A DNA stretch of 64,000 nt from Astragalus membranaceus (Eukaryota > Streptophyta > Magnoliopsida > Fabales > Fabaceae), in NCBI GenBank assembly GCA_039519185.1, contig CM076846.1, positions 134,637,027 through 134,701,026 of the forward strand, given 5' to 3'. A program made the position numbers and the translations under genes. Below, in pieces: positions 44,328 through 58,286 of the stretch (position 1 is its first letter; each line of letters begins with the position of its first letter). The notes beneath the pieces were generated by a model. It was not told the origin of the DNA. It saw only the letters and a program-made list of their open reading frames with translations, and searched no databases.

Positions 44328-46749
44328 ATGGATAGAAAGTGGATGTCTTCCAATCGTCTGTCGAAAGAATATGCCGATGGAGTGGAATATTTTGTGAACT
44401 TTGCTGTTCAACGTTTAGGAACTTCTACTAAGTTCAAGTGTCCTTGTTTAAGATGTTGTTACGCCAATCGAGTTACTGCAGTTGAGTTGGGAAGACATTT
44501 AAAGGCCAATGGAATCGATCAAAGTTATATTTGTTGGACAATGCATGGTGAGAAAAGAGGTGAACCTTCAAATATGGATAATAGTACTCCGAGATGTGAT
44601 CCGGATGATTATCCTGAAACATTTGATGGCGACCAATTTGAAGAGATGGCAAAGGCGGTTGAAGACGATCTTAATGATTCTCCTCAAATGTTTGAGAAGT
44701 TGATAACCGATGTGGAGACACCGTTGTATGCGGGCTGTACTGAATTCACAAAGTTATCGGCTGTGATAAAGCTGTATAACTTGAAAACTTGCCACGGATG
44801 GACGGATAAGAGCTTTACGGAATTACTCGCACTATTGAAAGATATGTTGCCGGAAGACAATGTTCTCCCTTCTCGGACGTATGATGCAAAACAAATGTTA
44901 GGCACCATTGGTTTGAACTATGAGAAGATACATGCTTGTCCGAATGATTGCATTTTATTTCGGACTGAACATGCATTGTTAAAGTCGTGCCCTAAATGTA
45001 ATGCACCGCGGTATAAGAAGAAAGAATCTTCTCCAGAAAAGGTATTGTGGTATTTTCCCATAATTCCTCGATTTAGGCGTATGTACCATTGTTCGGAAGA
45101 TGCAAAACTGTTGACTTGGCATGATGATGAAAGGATTAAAGATGGCATGCTACGACACCCGGCGGATTCTCCGCAGTGGAAAAAGATTGATATTGATTAT
45201 CCTGATTTTGGGCATGACCCAAGAAACCCACGCCTTGCACTGTCTGCCGATGGATTTAACCCGCACGGTATCCAGAGTAGCTCCCACAGTACATGGCCTG
45301 TGATTTTGGCGATCTATAACTTACCTCCATGGCTTTGCATGAAGCGCAAGTATATGATGTTGTCTTTGTTAATTTCTGGCCCCAAACAACCAGGAAATGA
45401 GATTGACGTATACTTGGCTCCTTTAACAGAAGACTTGAAGCAAATGTGGGAGATTGGGGTAGAGGTGTATGATGTGTTTAGAGAAGAAAGTTTCATTCTG
45501 AAGGCTATGATTTTTGGCACCATTAATGACTTTCCAGCATACGACAATCTATCTGGGTACAGTAACAAATGTCAGTGTGCATGTCCTATATGTGAAGATA
45601 ATACAGATTGGATGTGGTTGGAACATGGTAAGAAGAATATATATTTCTTGGCGGTCGGAGATTTTTGCCTCCAACTCATCAATATCGGGTGTGGAGAAAG
45701 GCATTCAATGGGAATTCAGAAACTCATAAAGCTCCCCCGCCTTTGACCGGTGAACAACTATTTGAAAAGGTGAAAGATTTGAACATTAAGTTTGGGAAGC
45801 CTTTTGCAGGAGAGCTTGCCAAACGAGGGTGGAAGAAAAAGTCGATTTTCTTTGAGTTGCCCTACTGGAAGCCATTACACGTAAGACATTTCATTGATGT
45901 GATGCATGTTGAAAAAAATGTATTCGAAAGTGTCATTGGTACCTTACTCAATATGCCTGGGTAGACTAAAGATACCATCAACACAAGGTTGGATTTGGTT
46001 AGTATGGGGTTGAGACTCGAATTGGGTCCGATAAAGAAGGGTACACGTACATATCTACCTCCGGCAGCTCATACTCTATCTAGAAAGGAGAAAACTATCT
46101 TTTGTAAGTTTCTTCATGGAGTTAAAGTTCCAGAGGGGTACTCTTCAAATGTTACGAACCTTGTATCAATGAAAGACCTCAAATTAAAGTCTCTAAAGTC
46201 TCATGATTGTCATGTTCTCATAGAGAATTTGCTACCCATTGGTATACGATCCATTATTCCCAACAAAGTGCGTCAGGCCATAACTAAACTTTGTTTCTTC
46301 TTTAAGGCGATTTGTAGTAGAGTGATTGACCCTGAAAAGTTGCCAGCTCTGCAAAGATCAATTACTGTGACTTTATGTGAGCTTGAGATGTTTTTTCCGC
46401 CTTCATTCTTTGACATAATGATTCATTTATTAGTTCATCTGGTTAGAGAGACACAATTGTGTGGTCCATGTTACATGAGATGGATGTACCCGTTTGAGCG
46501 ATATATGAAGATATTAAAAGGATATGTTAAAAACCGATCACGACCCGAGGGTTGCATTGCTGAGCGCTACATAGTTGAAGAAGCTATTGAGTTCTCCACC
46601 GACTATCTATCTAGTGTTGAATATTCTATTGGGCTGGCAATGGTGCGTCACACAGGAAGCGTTGGTAAAGGGATGACAGGAAGAAAAATAGTGATGGTAT
46701 CCAGGAAAGAACTAGAGCAAGCACACTTATATGTTCTGCACAATGATAG
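44328..46749 (+). pseudogene. TNPD-like CACTA transposase, 5' part, interrupted by CACTA-3
   Basis: MDRKWMSSNRLSKEYADGVE opens the transposase-associated domain (CPCLRCCYANR). The tnp2 domain follows (ACPNDCILFR, WYFPIIPRFRRM, SADGFNPHGIQ, CACPICED), then DUF4218 (HLLVHLVRETQLCGPCYMRW, KNRSRPEGCIAERY). Lesions seen are a frameshift at 45641-45660, where NIYLGHRRF is expected, and TAG at 45962-45964 where CACTA-1 has AAG. The frame reaches LYVLHND at 46746, where CACTA-3 begins, and resumes at 61161. Without the lesions and the insertion it would be a full-length TNPD. Confidence 0.9.
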
Positions 46750-47519
46750 CTACTACAACATTTTTGGTCTTTAACAACATTTAAAAATTGTTGCCAGAAC
46801 TATAAAAAATGTTGCCCGAAAGTATAGGCAACATTTTCCAGGTGTAGACTAAGCCAGTGTTACCTATTGTCTATGACAACATTTTTTTGCACTTTCTGGC
46901 AACATTCTCGAAAAATGTTGCCTATAGGTTACGAAGAGGCAACATTTATCGTCCACACCTAACGCAACATTTAGAGAATGTTGCTACATTTAAGTACAGG
47001 TCATAACTGTTCTCTAAACATTAACAAAACAACATTTTATAACTGTTGTCTTTTATATAGACAACAATTTTTAACTGTTGTACATGGTATATAAGGAACA
47101 ATTTTAACATGTAACTTTGTAGCTAAAAGTACCAAAAATATTTTGCAACTCTACTCTTAATTTTATTTTCATTTCATAAAATTATTAAAAATACTATTAC
47201 ATTAAACAAACATCTTTACCTTAACATTATATATAATCCATAAACATACAAATAAAACTAAAATTTGATTATATATTCAACACAGTTAGCTTTAAATTTT
47301 AATGATATAATTGGTAAATTAAAATAAATGGATTAAGTGCAAAATATATAATGTATAAATTTTTTTAACAATCAAACTAGTTCAAACACCAATTCGAATC
47401 CATAATCATAAACAAACTGACATCGTAGTTTAATCAATTCCAATCCTAAATGAAGAACTTATAATAAAAAACAAATCCAAGATGAATATATAGGGAATCA
47501 AAGTTCTTCATCTTGAAAC
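46750..47519 (-). repeat. Subterminal region of CACTA-3 (TNPA-side end)
   Basis: 46750-47110 holds more than a dozen degenerate CAACATTT / AAATGTTGC motifs in both orientations. The rest is AT-rich, and the last bases encode the end of the TNPA-like gene (see 56496-57258). Confidence 0.75.
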
Positions 47520-50084
47520 TGTAACATCCGCAAAATAATTAACCGAATTATTTGGGTGTTAACCCAATTGAATTAATTTAGTACTTGACTGGTAAATTTA
47601 TTGAGTGCAAAAATTAATTATTGGTCGTCATCGGATCGTTAACCGGATAATACGGACCAAGGAATTTTTGGAATCGAAATAGGAGATTTCGATCGATATG
47701 GTAATTTGACCGCGTTGCAACTTAAATATATATATGTATAAGTGTGTGCGTGTGAAAGGGAAGAAAGAATTAAAAAGAGAAAAGAAAAGAAAGAGGATGC
47801 GAGAAACAGAGGGGAGGAGAGAAAAAGAAAAGAAGAGAGAAAGAAAGGGGGAGGAAGAAGAAGAGGAAAAAGGGGGCAATTCCGCTCATCAAAACGACTT
47901 CCGTCCAACACGAAAAATGCTCAGCGTTACTTCCTCTTCGATTTGGTACCAAGATTTTCATCATCAACTCACTCTCTCTCACTTTGCCATTTTCGAACTT
48001 GAGAAGGAAAATCGGAGTTTCGATGGTTGTAACTCAAGGGAAAGCTAAGGACGATGTTTAGGAGCGAGCACAAGGTGGATTACTCGAGTATTGAAGATCG
48101 ATTGGGTGATTTGGAGTTGAAAATCAAAGATTGGGGTTATGGATGAATAGTAGCTTTTGGAGGTTAGGGATGATGAATAGTGTCCGTGGAGGATTTCGAG
48201 GAATTCGGTATTCCGGTCAAAAGCGGTTTCGTGATCGAGTGGGAAGCTTTGGAAGCGGATTGGGTGTCGCCGGAGCGGGGAGCGTTCGTGTGGCTACTCG
48301 GTGATTTCGGCTCGATCGTGGATCACGCTTCAAGGGTGAGTTCTACTCACGTTTAGGATTTTTGTTTTTTTTGAATTAACTGTTTTATCGCTTTCGCTGG
48401 TCTGGAATATTACTTGATAATGTCTGATTCGGGTTAGGAATCGATTGGGGCGAGTCTCGGGTTGCGTCGCGTTAAAATGGAATGTTTGGGTGATTTGATT
48501 CGAGAGATTTTGATTCAAAACCGTTATTTGGAAAATCGTCGTATTTTGATAAACTTCGATTTGATTAAGATTTTGATTGATTGTTTGAGGTTGATTGGGT
48601 TTGATTATGTGTGTGAAAACTGTTTTCAATCGGAACGAGAATCGGAATTAAGCGGAATCGCGATTTTCGTGCGAAACCGCCAAAATCTGCCCTTGACAGA
48701 CCCCCTGCTGTCAACCCACGTGGCACGCCACTCGCGCGCCATTGGGCAGAACAATCTGTCTGTTCGCGCGCCACTTGCGCGCGGCGCGCCACTCGCGCGC
48801 CAGTTGACAGATTTTCAGCAACCAAACACTGTTTTTCGTTTCGCAATAACTTTTGATCCGGGAACCCGATTGAGGTGTTCTAAGATGCCTTGGAAAGCTT
48901 ATTCAGAGGCCTAACTGAATATTCTATTTTTAAGGCCTAATCAAATAAATGATTTAAATTGTATAATGAACTGTTTTTGAAGTTGTAAACTATTTCGAAA
49001 AACCGAATAATAGTACTCGTGTGCGAACGTATGTTTTATTAATAATAAAGCGGACTATGAGTCCTACGTGATATGGTTTAACCGACGCGGGATGATTATT
49101 ATTTATTCGTCTAAACCGGTCTACGATTCACGATATATATTATATCGACTATAGGAAACGGCCCAATGCGAGTATTATGTTCGACTAACGGTCAAATGTA
49201 GATGGACTAACTGTTCATTGAGTATAGGTGAACTAACAGGTCATCGAGTGTAGATATATTTAATATATATTTACGTGGTATGGGTGACGACCCATGTTGA
49301 CATACTAGGAGGGGCAGTCATGATCCCCCACCCTAGGCTCCGATGCCAATAGTTAAACTATTATTGGTAAGGGGTTCGCCGGGATTAGTCTTGGGGCAGT
49401 CGGTGGTGTGTCAAAGAGTATTGAGTAACGTTCACCGGGATTAGTCTTGGGGCAGTCGGTGGTACGTTACTGTTGTTGTGTAGTGTGGTTCGCCGGGATT
49501 AGTCTTGGGGCAGTCGGTGACGCACTGAGTTATAGCAGATCCGCCGGGATTAGTCTCGGGGCAGTCGGTGGAATGCTATGTGTAATATAATGCGGTTCAT
49601 CGGGATTAGTCTCGGGGCAGTCGATGACGCATTGAATTATAAATGAATTTCATAAAAGGACCGAGAGCGTTAGTAGGGGTCTCGGTAGAACTCATTGAGA
49701 TTGTATCTCATTGTTTAAATGTTGTTGTTTTACAGAGAAACAGGGGAAAGAGGAGATCCAGGAAGCATGAGTAGGCTGTACTTGGAGGGTTGCTGAAGAC
49801 TTAGCTGTTATGCTTAAGTTATGTTTCCCCTTGTTAGTTATGTATCACAACATTATGGCTTTAGCTGTTGTAAAAGTTATGTATTTATTTCCGCTTTCTT
49901 GTTTGATATTGAACACTGTATTTCACTGATGGTTTATGGTCTTAGTTATGTTTAAGACTGTTCTGTGGTTATTCAGTGAAAATTTTATAGTGATGTTCAG
50001 TATTTAAACAGGAAATATATCTCTGATGTTTTAGGAATGGTACACTTGGGTATTTTTACTCGATAAAAATACCGGGGTGTTACA
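47520..50084 (+). repeat. 5' LTR of the 47520 element
   Basis: It has a purine-rich tract (47755-47875), a GC-rich CGCGCGCCACTTGCGCGC segment near 48766, and five spaced GGGATTAGTC repeats (49374-49627). It ends at GTGTTACA before TTGGTATCAGAGC. Confidence 0.92.
49374..49627 (+). repeat. Five spaced GGGATTAG repeats in the LTR
   Basis: Units of about 32 bp (CCGGGATTAGTCTTGGGGCA, then GTCGGTG) start at about 49374, 49431, 49489, 49539 and 49594. They are equivalent to the GGGATTAGCAAG repeats of the 16646 family but with a different second half. The 3' LTR copy is at about 55789-56042. Confidence 0.88.
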
Positions 50085-50219
50085 GTTGGTATCAGAGCAG
50101 TTCGACCTAGTTGGACTTAGTTTAGGGTTGAGTCGATTCCTTGTTAGTCCTTTTTGTAATTACACTTGTGATGCTAAGAGACATTGAGCCTGATCAACTT
50201 AATACTTAGTGCATCATAA

Positions 50220-52830
50220 GCGGAATTATGACTGGATGATCAAGATGCAATCCTCGACCACAATCGGAATCTTCAACCGGTGCATCCTCAGGAAAGGTGA
50301 CATGACGGTGGAAGAATACACCGCTAAGTTTGAGAAGTTGTCTCAGTTTTACCAAGTGGTAAAGTAAGCTTCGGATGACGAACGGAGAATGCAGAAGTAT
50401 AAGACGGGCATAAGTGCTTTTATGATTTATGGTCTCAGTTCTTATACTGCTACCAATTAGGTTGCCTTAGTGCAACCAGCCTATGTCGCCGAGGATGATC
50501 CCATGAGGAATATGGGAAAGGAAAGGAGGTAGTTGAAATATCAACTCCGAATACAAAGCCCTAAGATAATTTCATCAAAGGAAAAGCAGATGCAATTCCT
50601 TGATTCTTCAAAGGTCAGAAGATGTTCTAACTGTGGAAAGCTTCACAGCGGTGATTGCAAGCGAAGATCTAATCGGTGCTATTATAGAAATGTGGAGGGT
50701 CACTATGGTAAAGAGTGCCCCGTAAGGAAAGTTCCAAGGAGTCACAAGCAGCTCCAAGGCAAGGACGAGTCAACACTTTGAATGCTTAGACAGTTACAAC
50801 TGCATACGAGTTACTGAGGGGTATGGAATCGGTTTTCAATAACTCCTTCAGTATATTATACGATTCGGGTGCAACCCATTGTTTTATAGCACAAGCATGT
50901 GTAGGTCGGTTGGGATTAGCAATGTCCCCGCTATCCGAGCCGATAACTATTTTAACTGCTGCTAAGGGTCGTGTCCAGACGTAATCTTTGAATAGAATTG
51001 TCTACTTGTCATAGGAGGCAGGAATTTCGTTGTAGAATTTATTGTTTGCCTATGAGAAGTGTGGACACCATTTTGGGTATGAATTGGATGACTGCAAATC
51101 ATGTTGCAATCAACTATCAGTTCCTCTTCAGAATCAGTTGAATTGCCTAGGACAAATTCTGAAACTAGTTCAGATTTGGTGAACATTCAGGTTGTGAATG
51201 ACTCTCTGGATGTTTTCACGATAAAGTTCTTCTGAACCTCCAGAGCGAGAGGTAGAGTTTACTGTAGAATTGGTTCCTGGCACGGGATCAATATCTACTG
51301 TTTCTTATTGAGGGTTTCTTTAGAGTTAAAGGAAATGGAGTCTCAACTTGAAGAGTCGATGTTAAAGAAATTCCCTCGACCGAGTGCTTCTCCAAGGAGT
51401 GCTCTGGTGTGATTAGTCAAAAGAAAGGTTAATAGCATGAGATTGTTCATCGGTTATCGACAACTTAACAAAGTGACGATCAAGAATAAATATCCCTTAC
51501 CAAGGATAGACGATTTGCTTGAGCAATTTGAGGTGCTGCAGTGTTTTCAGAAATTGATCTGAGGCCGGGATATCATCAAATAAAAGTTAGAGCCTTAGAT
51601 ATTCCGAAGACAGCTTTCCATACTAGGTATGGACATTATGTATTTGTAGTGGTGCCCTTCGGTTTGACTAAGGCTCCGGCGGTATTCATGGATTACATGA
51701 ACCGAGTTTTTCATACGTATTAGGATCAGTTTGAAGTCGTTTTCATCGATGATATCTTGATGTACTCGAAGACCATTGAGGAGCATGTTCAACATCTCCG
51801 CATTGTTCTGAAAGTACTCCGAGAAAAGGAGTTGTACTTGAAACCTTCGAAGTGTGATTTTTGGGTGTCAGAGGTAAAGTCTTTGAGACGTGTGATTTCC
51901 CAAGTCGGGAGTTTCTGTAGATCCCAGTAAGAAAGAAGCGGTGTTAAATGGGAGTGACCGACATGGGACTAGCCGGTTACTATAAGAGATTTGTTAAAGG
52001 GTTCTCACAGTTAGTTTTCCACTTACTCGGTTAACTCGTAAGGGTCATCCGATTACGTGGGATGCCGATTGTGAAGAATGTTTTCAAGAGTTGAAGATTT
52101 TGACTTCTGCTCCAATCCTGACTCTTCCGATCCGTCATTGGAATTTCAAATTTTCGATGACGCTTCAGGGAAGGGTTTAGGATGTGTTCTAATGCAAAAT
52201 CAACAAGTGGTAGCTTATGCATTCAGGCAATTGAAGGATCATAGGGAGAATTATCCAACTCATGAATTGGAGTTAATAGCTATTGTGTATGCACTGAAGA
52301 TTTGGAGATATTACCTGTATGGGTCTCGTTTCGATGTCTTTAGTGATCACGATAGTTTAAAGGTATCGGTTTGATCAGAAAGAACTGAATAGCAGGCAGA
52401 GAAGTGTGTTGAGTTTCAGGAGGATTATAAATTCGTGTTGATGTAGCATTCAAGAGAGGCTAGTGTTGTAACTGATACACTGAGTAGGAAGTCCATCCAC
52501 ATAGCTGAGTTTATTGATGCATGAGATGGAATCATCGGAGTCTTTTAGAGACTTAAATCCGAATTCAAGATCAAGAAGGAATCGGTTAGTGTTGAGCCAT
52601 ATGAGGATCTCTAGTTCCCTAAGGGATTCTATACGCTTAGCACAGGAAGTTGATGTGAAGCTACAATCACAAAAGGTATTTCCAGATTTTACCATGGATA
52701 GTGATGGAGTCAGTTGTTTCAACGGTAGAATCTGTGCGGCCGATGATTAGATCAATAAGAGGCAAGTGTTAGAGGAAGCACACCGAAGTTTACATTCTGT
52801 TCCAGGGTGTACAGAATATAAAGCAGAGGT
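50220..52830 (+). pseudogene. Chromovirus-like gag-pol remnant, copy C
   Basis: The gag part (TVEEYTAKFEKLSQFYQVVK) has TAA at 50365 and TAG at 50530, at the same codons as copies A and B. Zinc knuckles follow (CSNCGKLHSGDC intact; in the second, CYYRN has R where C is expected). The protease motif YDSGATHCF is intact, unlike A and B. RT (YRQLNKVTIKNKYPLPR, VPFGLTKAPAVF, FIDDILMYSK at about 51742) has several stops. RNase H (DDASGKGLGCVLMQ, THELEL, SDHDSL) keeps its acidic residues. The integrase zinc-finger remnant (LEEAHRS) is present; the core is absent. Confidence 0.88.
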
Positions 52831-53935
52831 ATTAGTTTGTTAACCTCTCCTTTGTGAAGATTAACAATGAGATAGTATTATGAGATTCCGTTTGACAAGG
52901 CGAACGTGAATACGAATATGTAAGTGAGGTAACTGCTAACTGTTTTCACGTTGCGAATGACCATCAAAGGATTAATTGATGGATCTGCTTATAAGTGACA
53001 GAAATTTCCGAAGTGAAGCTTGGCGTGCGGTATAATAGTTTTGAAAAATCGTTTTTGTGAAAACCCGCATGCTAAAGTTAATTTTGGGAATGAATCAAGA
53101 GGCTAATAAAATTAGATTGAGGAGAAATCCAAGGAGGATTACTTAGGTTGAGGGGAAACTCTCAACGCTATTGACTAATCCAGAAAGGAATCGGATGCGT
53201 CGTTGGTAAAAACCTCGTGATGAAGTTTCTATAGAGGAAAAGCAGCTCTGAGTTTTGTTTGATAGTTGTTCTGAGAACAACTGAGGTGATTTTCATTGTT
53301 TTCAAATTTATTTGTTGTCCCCACGGTTTATTTCTACGTTTAAGATAAACGTTTCTGGTAAATCTTCATTTCATCTTCTTTCGAAAAGTGTTATCTCGAA
53401 ATCTTAGGGGCGAGTCAAGAAGTTTCACAAATGACCTTTCCGTCACAATTGTTCGATGTGTATGAGAACTGTTATGGATTTTATAAGATTTGTTGAGAAC
53501 GCGTTTACACCCTCCGAGGAAATCGTGCTTGTTCTTACCTCTACCGTGGAGTACCAAATTGTGGATCTCATTTTCAACCAGTATGTCTATCAAGTGTCTT
53601 GTATTAGACCCTTTGATTTAGATTAATCAAGTTGGGGAGTAAACGAGGATAATTGGAATGAAGTTTCGGAAGTGTTTTCAAATGCGGTGCCGAGCCTATG
53701 TAGGCGAATGATGAGTTTCCCGTGTAGATGCGTGACCAGAGAGTTCGTATCAAGGTAGTAGTGGATCATACTTGGAAATTGATGTGCCAACTTCGTGAAG
53801 ATTTCTACACTTATTTCGTTAATTCAAGATTGTGTTCCAGCAACTTAAGACCTTTCTGAGAGTGTCGATTCTCGGTTAGCCGGATGAAAGACTTGACGAA
53901 ATTTTGAGGACAAAATTCTTTTAAGTTGGGGAGAA
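52831..53935 (+). other. 3' part of the 47520 element body
   Basis: No integrase core or chromodomain was recognised. It ends with GACGAAATTTTGAGGAC and the polypurine tract TTGGGGAGAA before the 3' LTR. It parallels 21836-22848. Confidence 0.6.
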
Positions 53936-56495
53936 TGTAACATCCGCAAAATAATTAACCGAATTATTTGGGTGTTAACCCAATTGAATTAATTTAGTAC
54001 TTGACTGGTAAATTTATTGAGTGCAAAAATTAATTATTGGTCGTCATCGGATCGTTAACCGGATAATACGGACCAAGGAATTTTTGGAATCGAAATAGGA
54101 GATTTCGATCGATATGGTAATTTGACCGCGTTGCAACTTAAATATATATATGTATAAGTGTGTGCGTGTGAAAGGGAAGAAAGAATTAAAAAGAGAAAAG
54201 AAAAGAAAGAGGATGCGAGAAACAGAGGGGAGGAGAGAAAAAGAAAAGAAGAGAGAAAGAAAGGGGGAGGAAGAAGAAGAGGAAAAAGGGGGCAATTCCG
54301 CTCATCAAAACGACTTCCGTCCAACACGAAAAATGCTCAGCGTTACTTCCTCTTCGATTTGGTACCAAGATTTTCATCATCAACTCACTCTCTCTCACTT
54401 TGCCATTTTCGAACTTGAGAGGGAAAATCGGAGTTTCGATGGTTGTAACTCAAGGGAAAGCTAAGGACGATGTTTAGGAGCGAGCACAAGGTGGATTACT
54501 CGAGTATTGAAGATCGATTGGGTGATTTGGAGTTGAAAATCAAAGATTGGGGTTATGGATGAATAGTAGCTTTTGGAGGTTAGGGATGATGAATAGTGTC
54601 CGTGGAGGATTTCGAGGAATTCGGTATTTCGGTCAAAAGCGGTTTCGTGATCGAGTGGGAAGCTTTGGAAGCGGATTGGGTGTCGCCGGAGCGGGGAGCG
54701 TTCGTGTGGCTACTCGGTGATTTCGGCTCGATCGTGGATCACGCTTCAAGGGTGAGTTCTACTCACGTTTAGGATTTTTGTTTTTTTTGAATTAACTGTT
54801 TTATCGCTTTCGCTGGTCTGGAATATTACTTGATAATGTCTGATTCGGGTTAGGAATCGATTGGGGCGAGTCTCGGGTTACGTCGCGTTAAAATGGAATG
54901 TTTGGGTGATTTGATTCGAGAGATTTTGATTTAAAACCGTTATTTGGAAAATCGTCGTATTTTGATAAACTTCGATTTGATTAAGATTTTGATTGATTGT
55001 TTGATGTTGATTGGGTTTGATTATGTGTGTGAAAACTGTTTTCAATCGGAACGAGAATCAGAATTAAGCGGAATCGCGATTTTCGTGCGAAACCGCCAAA
55101 ATCTGCCCTTGACAGACCCCCTGCTGTCAACCCACGCGCCACTCGCGCACCATTGGGAAGAACAATCTGTCTGTTCGCGCGCCACTTGCGCGCGGCGCGC
55201 CACTCGCGCGCCAGTTGACAGATTTTCAGCAACCAAACACTGTTTTTCGTTTCGCAATAACTTTTGATCCGGGAACCCGATTGAGGTGTTCTAAGATGCG
55301 TTGGAAAGCTTATTCAGAGGCCTAACTGAATATTCTATTTTTAAGGCCTAATCAAATAAATGATTTAAATTGTATAATGAACTGTTTTTGAAGTTGTAAA
55401 CTATTTCGAAAAACCGAATAATAGTACTCGTGTGCGAACGTATGTTTTATTAATAATAATGCGGACTATGAGTCCTACGTGATATGGTTTAACCGACGCG
55501 GGATGATTATTATTTATTCGTCTAAACCGGTCTACGATTCACGATATATATTATATCGACTATAGGAAACGGCCCAATGCGAGTATTATGTTCGACTAAC
55601 GGTCAAATGTAGATGGACTAACTGTTCATTGAGTATAGGTGAACTAACAGGTCATCGAGTGTAGATATATTTAATATATATTTACGTGGTATGGGTGACG
55701 ACCCATGTTGACATACTAGGAGGGGCAGTCATGATCCCCCACCCTAGGCTCCGATGCCAATAGTTAAACTATTATTGGTAAGGGGTTCGCCGGGATTAGT
55801 CTTGGGGCAGTCGGTGGTGTGTCAAAGAGTATTGAGTAACGTTCACCGGGATTAGTCTTGGGGCAGTCGGTGGTACGTTACTGTTGTTGTGTAGTGTGGT
55901 TCGCCGGGATTAGTCTTGGGGCAGTCGGTGACGCACTGAGTTATAGCAGATCCGCCGGGATTAGTCTCGGGGCAGTCGGTGGAATGCTATGTGTAATATA
56001 ATGCGGTTCATCGGGATTAGTCTCGGGGCAGTCGATGACGCATTGAATTATAAATGAATTTCATAAAAGGACCGAGAGCGTTAGTAGGGGTCTCGGTAGA
56101 ACTCACTGAGATTGTATCTCATTGTTTAAATGTTGTTGTTTTACAGAGAAACAGGGGAAAGAGGAGATCCAGGAAGCATGAGTAGGCTGTACTTGGAGGG
56201 TTGCTGAAGACTTAGCTGTTATGCTTAAGTTATGTTTCCCCTTGTTAGTTATGTATCACAACATTATGGCTTTAGCTGTTGTAAAAGTTATGTATTTATT
56301 TCCGCTTTCTTGTTTGATATTGAACACTGTATTTCACTGATGGTTTATGGTCTTAGTTATGTTTAAGACTGTTCTGTGGTTATTCAGTGAAAATTTTATA
56401 GTGATGTTCAGTATTTAAACAGGAAATATATCTCTGATGTTTTAGGAATGGTACACTTGGGTATTTTTACTCGATAAAAATACCGGGGTGTTACA
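53936..56495 (+). repeat. 3' LTR of the 47520 element
   Basis: It is 2560 bp long and nearly identical to 47520-50084, with the same repeats. It ends GGTGTTACA directly before the second GAAAC. Confidence 0.92.
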
Positions 56496-57258
56496 GAAAC
56501 TCATCGAGATAATCTTCCAACACATCATCTTCATCTTCTCCAATGATATCGTTCTGCATATAAGAATGAAAAACAGTTATAATGTAATAATTTTTTGAAT
56601 GATGTAGATATAATAAAACAATTATTATATATATATATTAGTTACCTTTCTACAATGTGGAACGTGTGTAGATGTAGAAGAATGTGGTTGTCGAACAATC
56701 TTTGGCGAACTATTTATGTCTCCAGGAGATATTCCAATCAAATCTTCCAATGATTCCACACTAATTCCAGGACGACATTGTTAGAGTAAGACATTAAAAG
56801 CATATTGCAACTTACCCACTGTATCTCCCAAATTCTCCATTTTTTCATTTAATGAAGCGACCTCTTCATTATGTGCTTGTTTTAGAGCATTGATCTTTTC
56901 TTTTTGTTTTAAAGAAGTTTTTGTGACATTTCTTCCCATACAACGCATCATTCCGGGATGTTCTTTCCCAAGCACAGCTTGAAGAGCTTCTCCACTATAT
57001 TCTTCATTCTCAACCAATTGTTGAACTTGAGACTAATAAAAAAAATGAAATTAGACAAATCCACTTATATAAAGAATAGCTAAAAAATTGAACCAAATAC
57101 TTCTATTATCAACAAACAAAAAAATTACCCAATTTAGGGATAATTTTTTCACTTACAATTGTATTTTTAGTTTCTGGATCCAACTGTTTTCCTTTATTCC
57201 CTTTCCGAGTTTCAATAAAAATTTCTGCTTGGATGGGCTCTCTCTTTTCCTTTGCACG
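56496..57258 (-). pseudogene. TNPA-like gene of CACTA-3, 3' exons, last exon split by the LTR element
   Basis: On the minus strand exon 57258-57157 (RAKEKREPIQAEIFIETRKG) and the exon from 57032 (EEYSGEALQAVLGKEHPGMM, then RCMGRNVTKT) match the end of Transposase_24 proteins. They are equivalent to exons 5 and 6 of the CACTA-4 gene. A further exon (about 56556 down, MQNDIIGEDEDDVLEDYLDE) meets the LTR target duplication at 56500. Across the LTR element the frame continues FQDEEL and stops (47514 down to about 47500). Upstream exons are not all recognisable. Confidence 0.65.
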
Positions 57259-57343
57259 CTACAAAAACAAAACACAAGGAAAATCAATTTTCTCAAAATT
57301 AGGTAGATTTCAGCGGTGCAAGTGCAAGAACATCGCGGAATGA

Positions 57344-58286
<943 letters not shown>

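Larger units (their letters stand above)
47520..56495 (+). mobile_element. Chromovirus-like LTR retrotransposon, complete but defective
   Basis: LTRs 47520-50084 (2565 bp) and 53936-56495 (2560 bp) start TGTAACATCC and end GGTGTTACA. GAAAC lies on both sides (47515-47519 and 56496-56500). The LTRs differ by about a dozen changes as counted by eye, one of them a 5-bp deletion, so insertion looks recent. The 3.85-kb body has a tRNA-iMet primer site, a polypurine tract and decayed gag, protease, RT and RNase H, without the integrase core. It is a sister subfamily of the array at 16646-27974. Confidence 0.92.

Noticed and set aside
47734..48048. Basic Lys/Arg/Glu-rich ORFs in the chromovirus-like LTRs
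   Set aside because: They translate the purine-rich GAGA/AAGA tract and recur in every LTR copy (also 16935, 23140 and 54150) without any domain.
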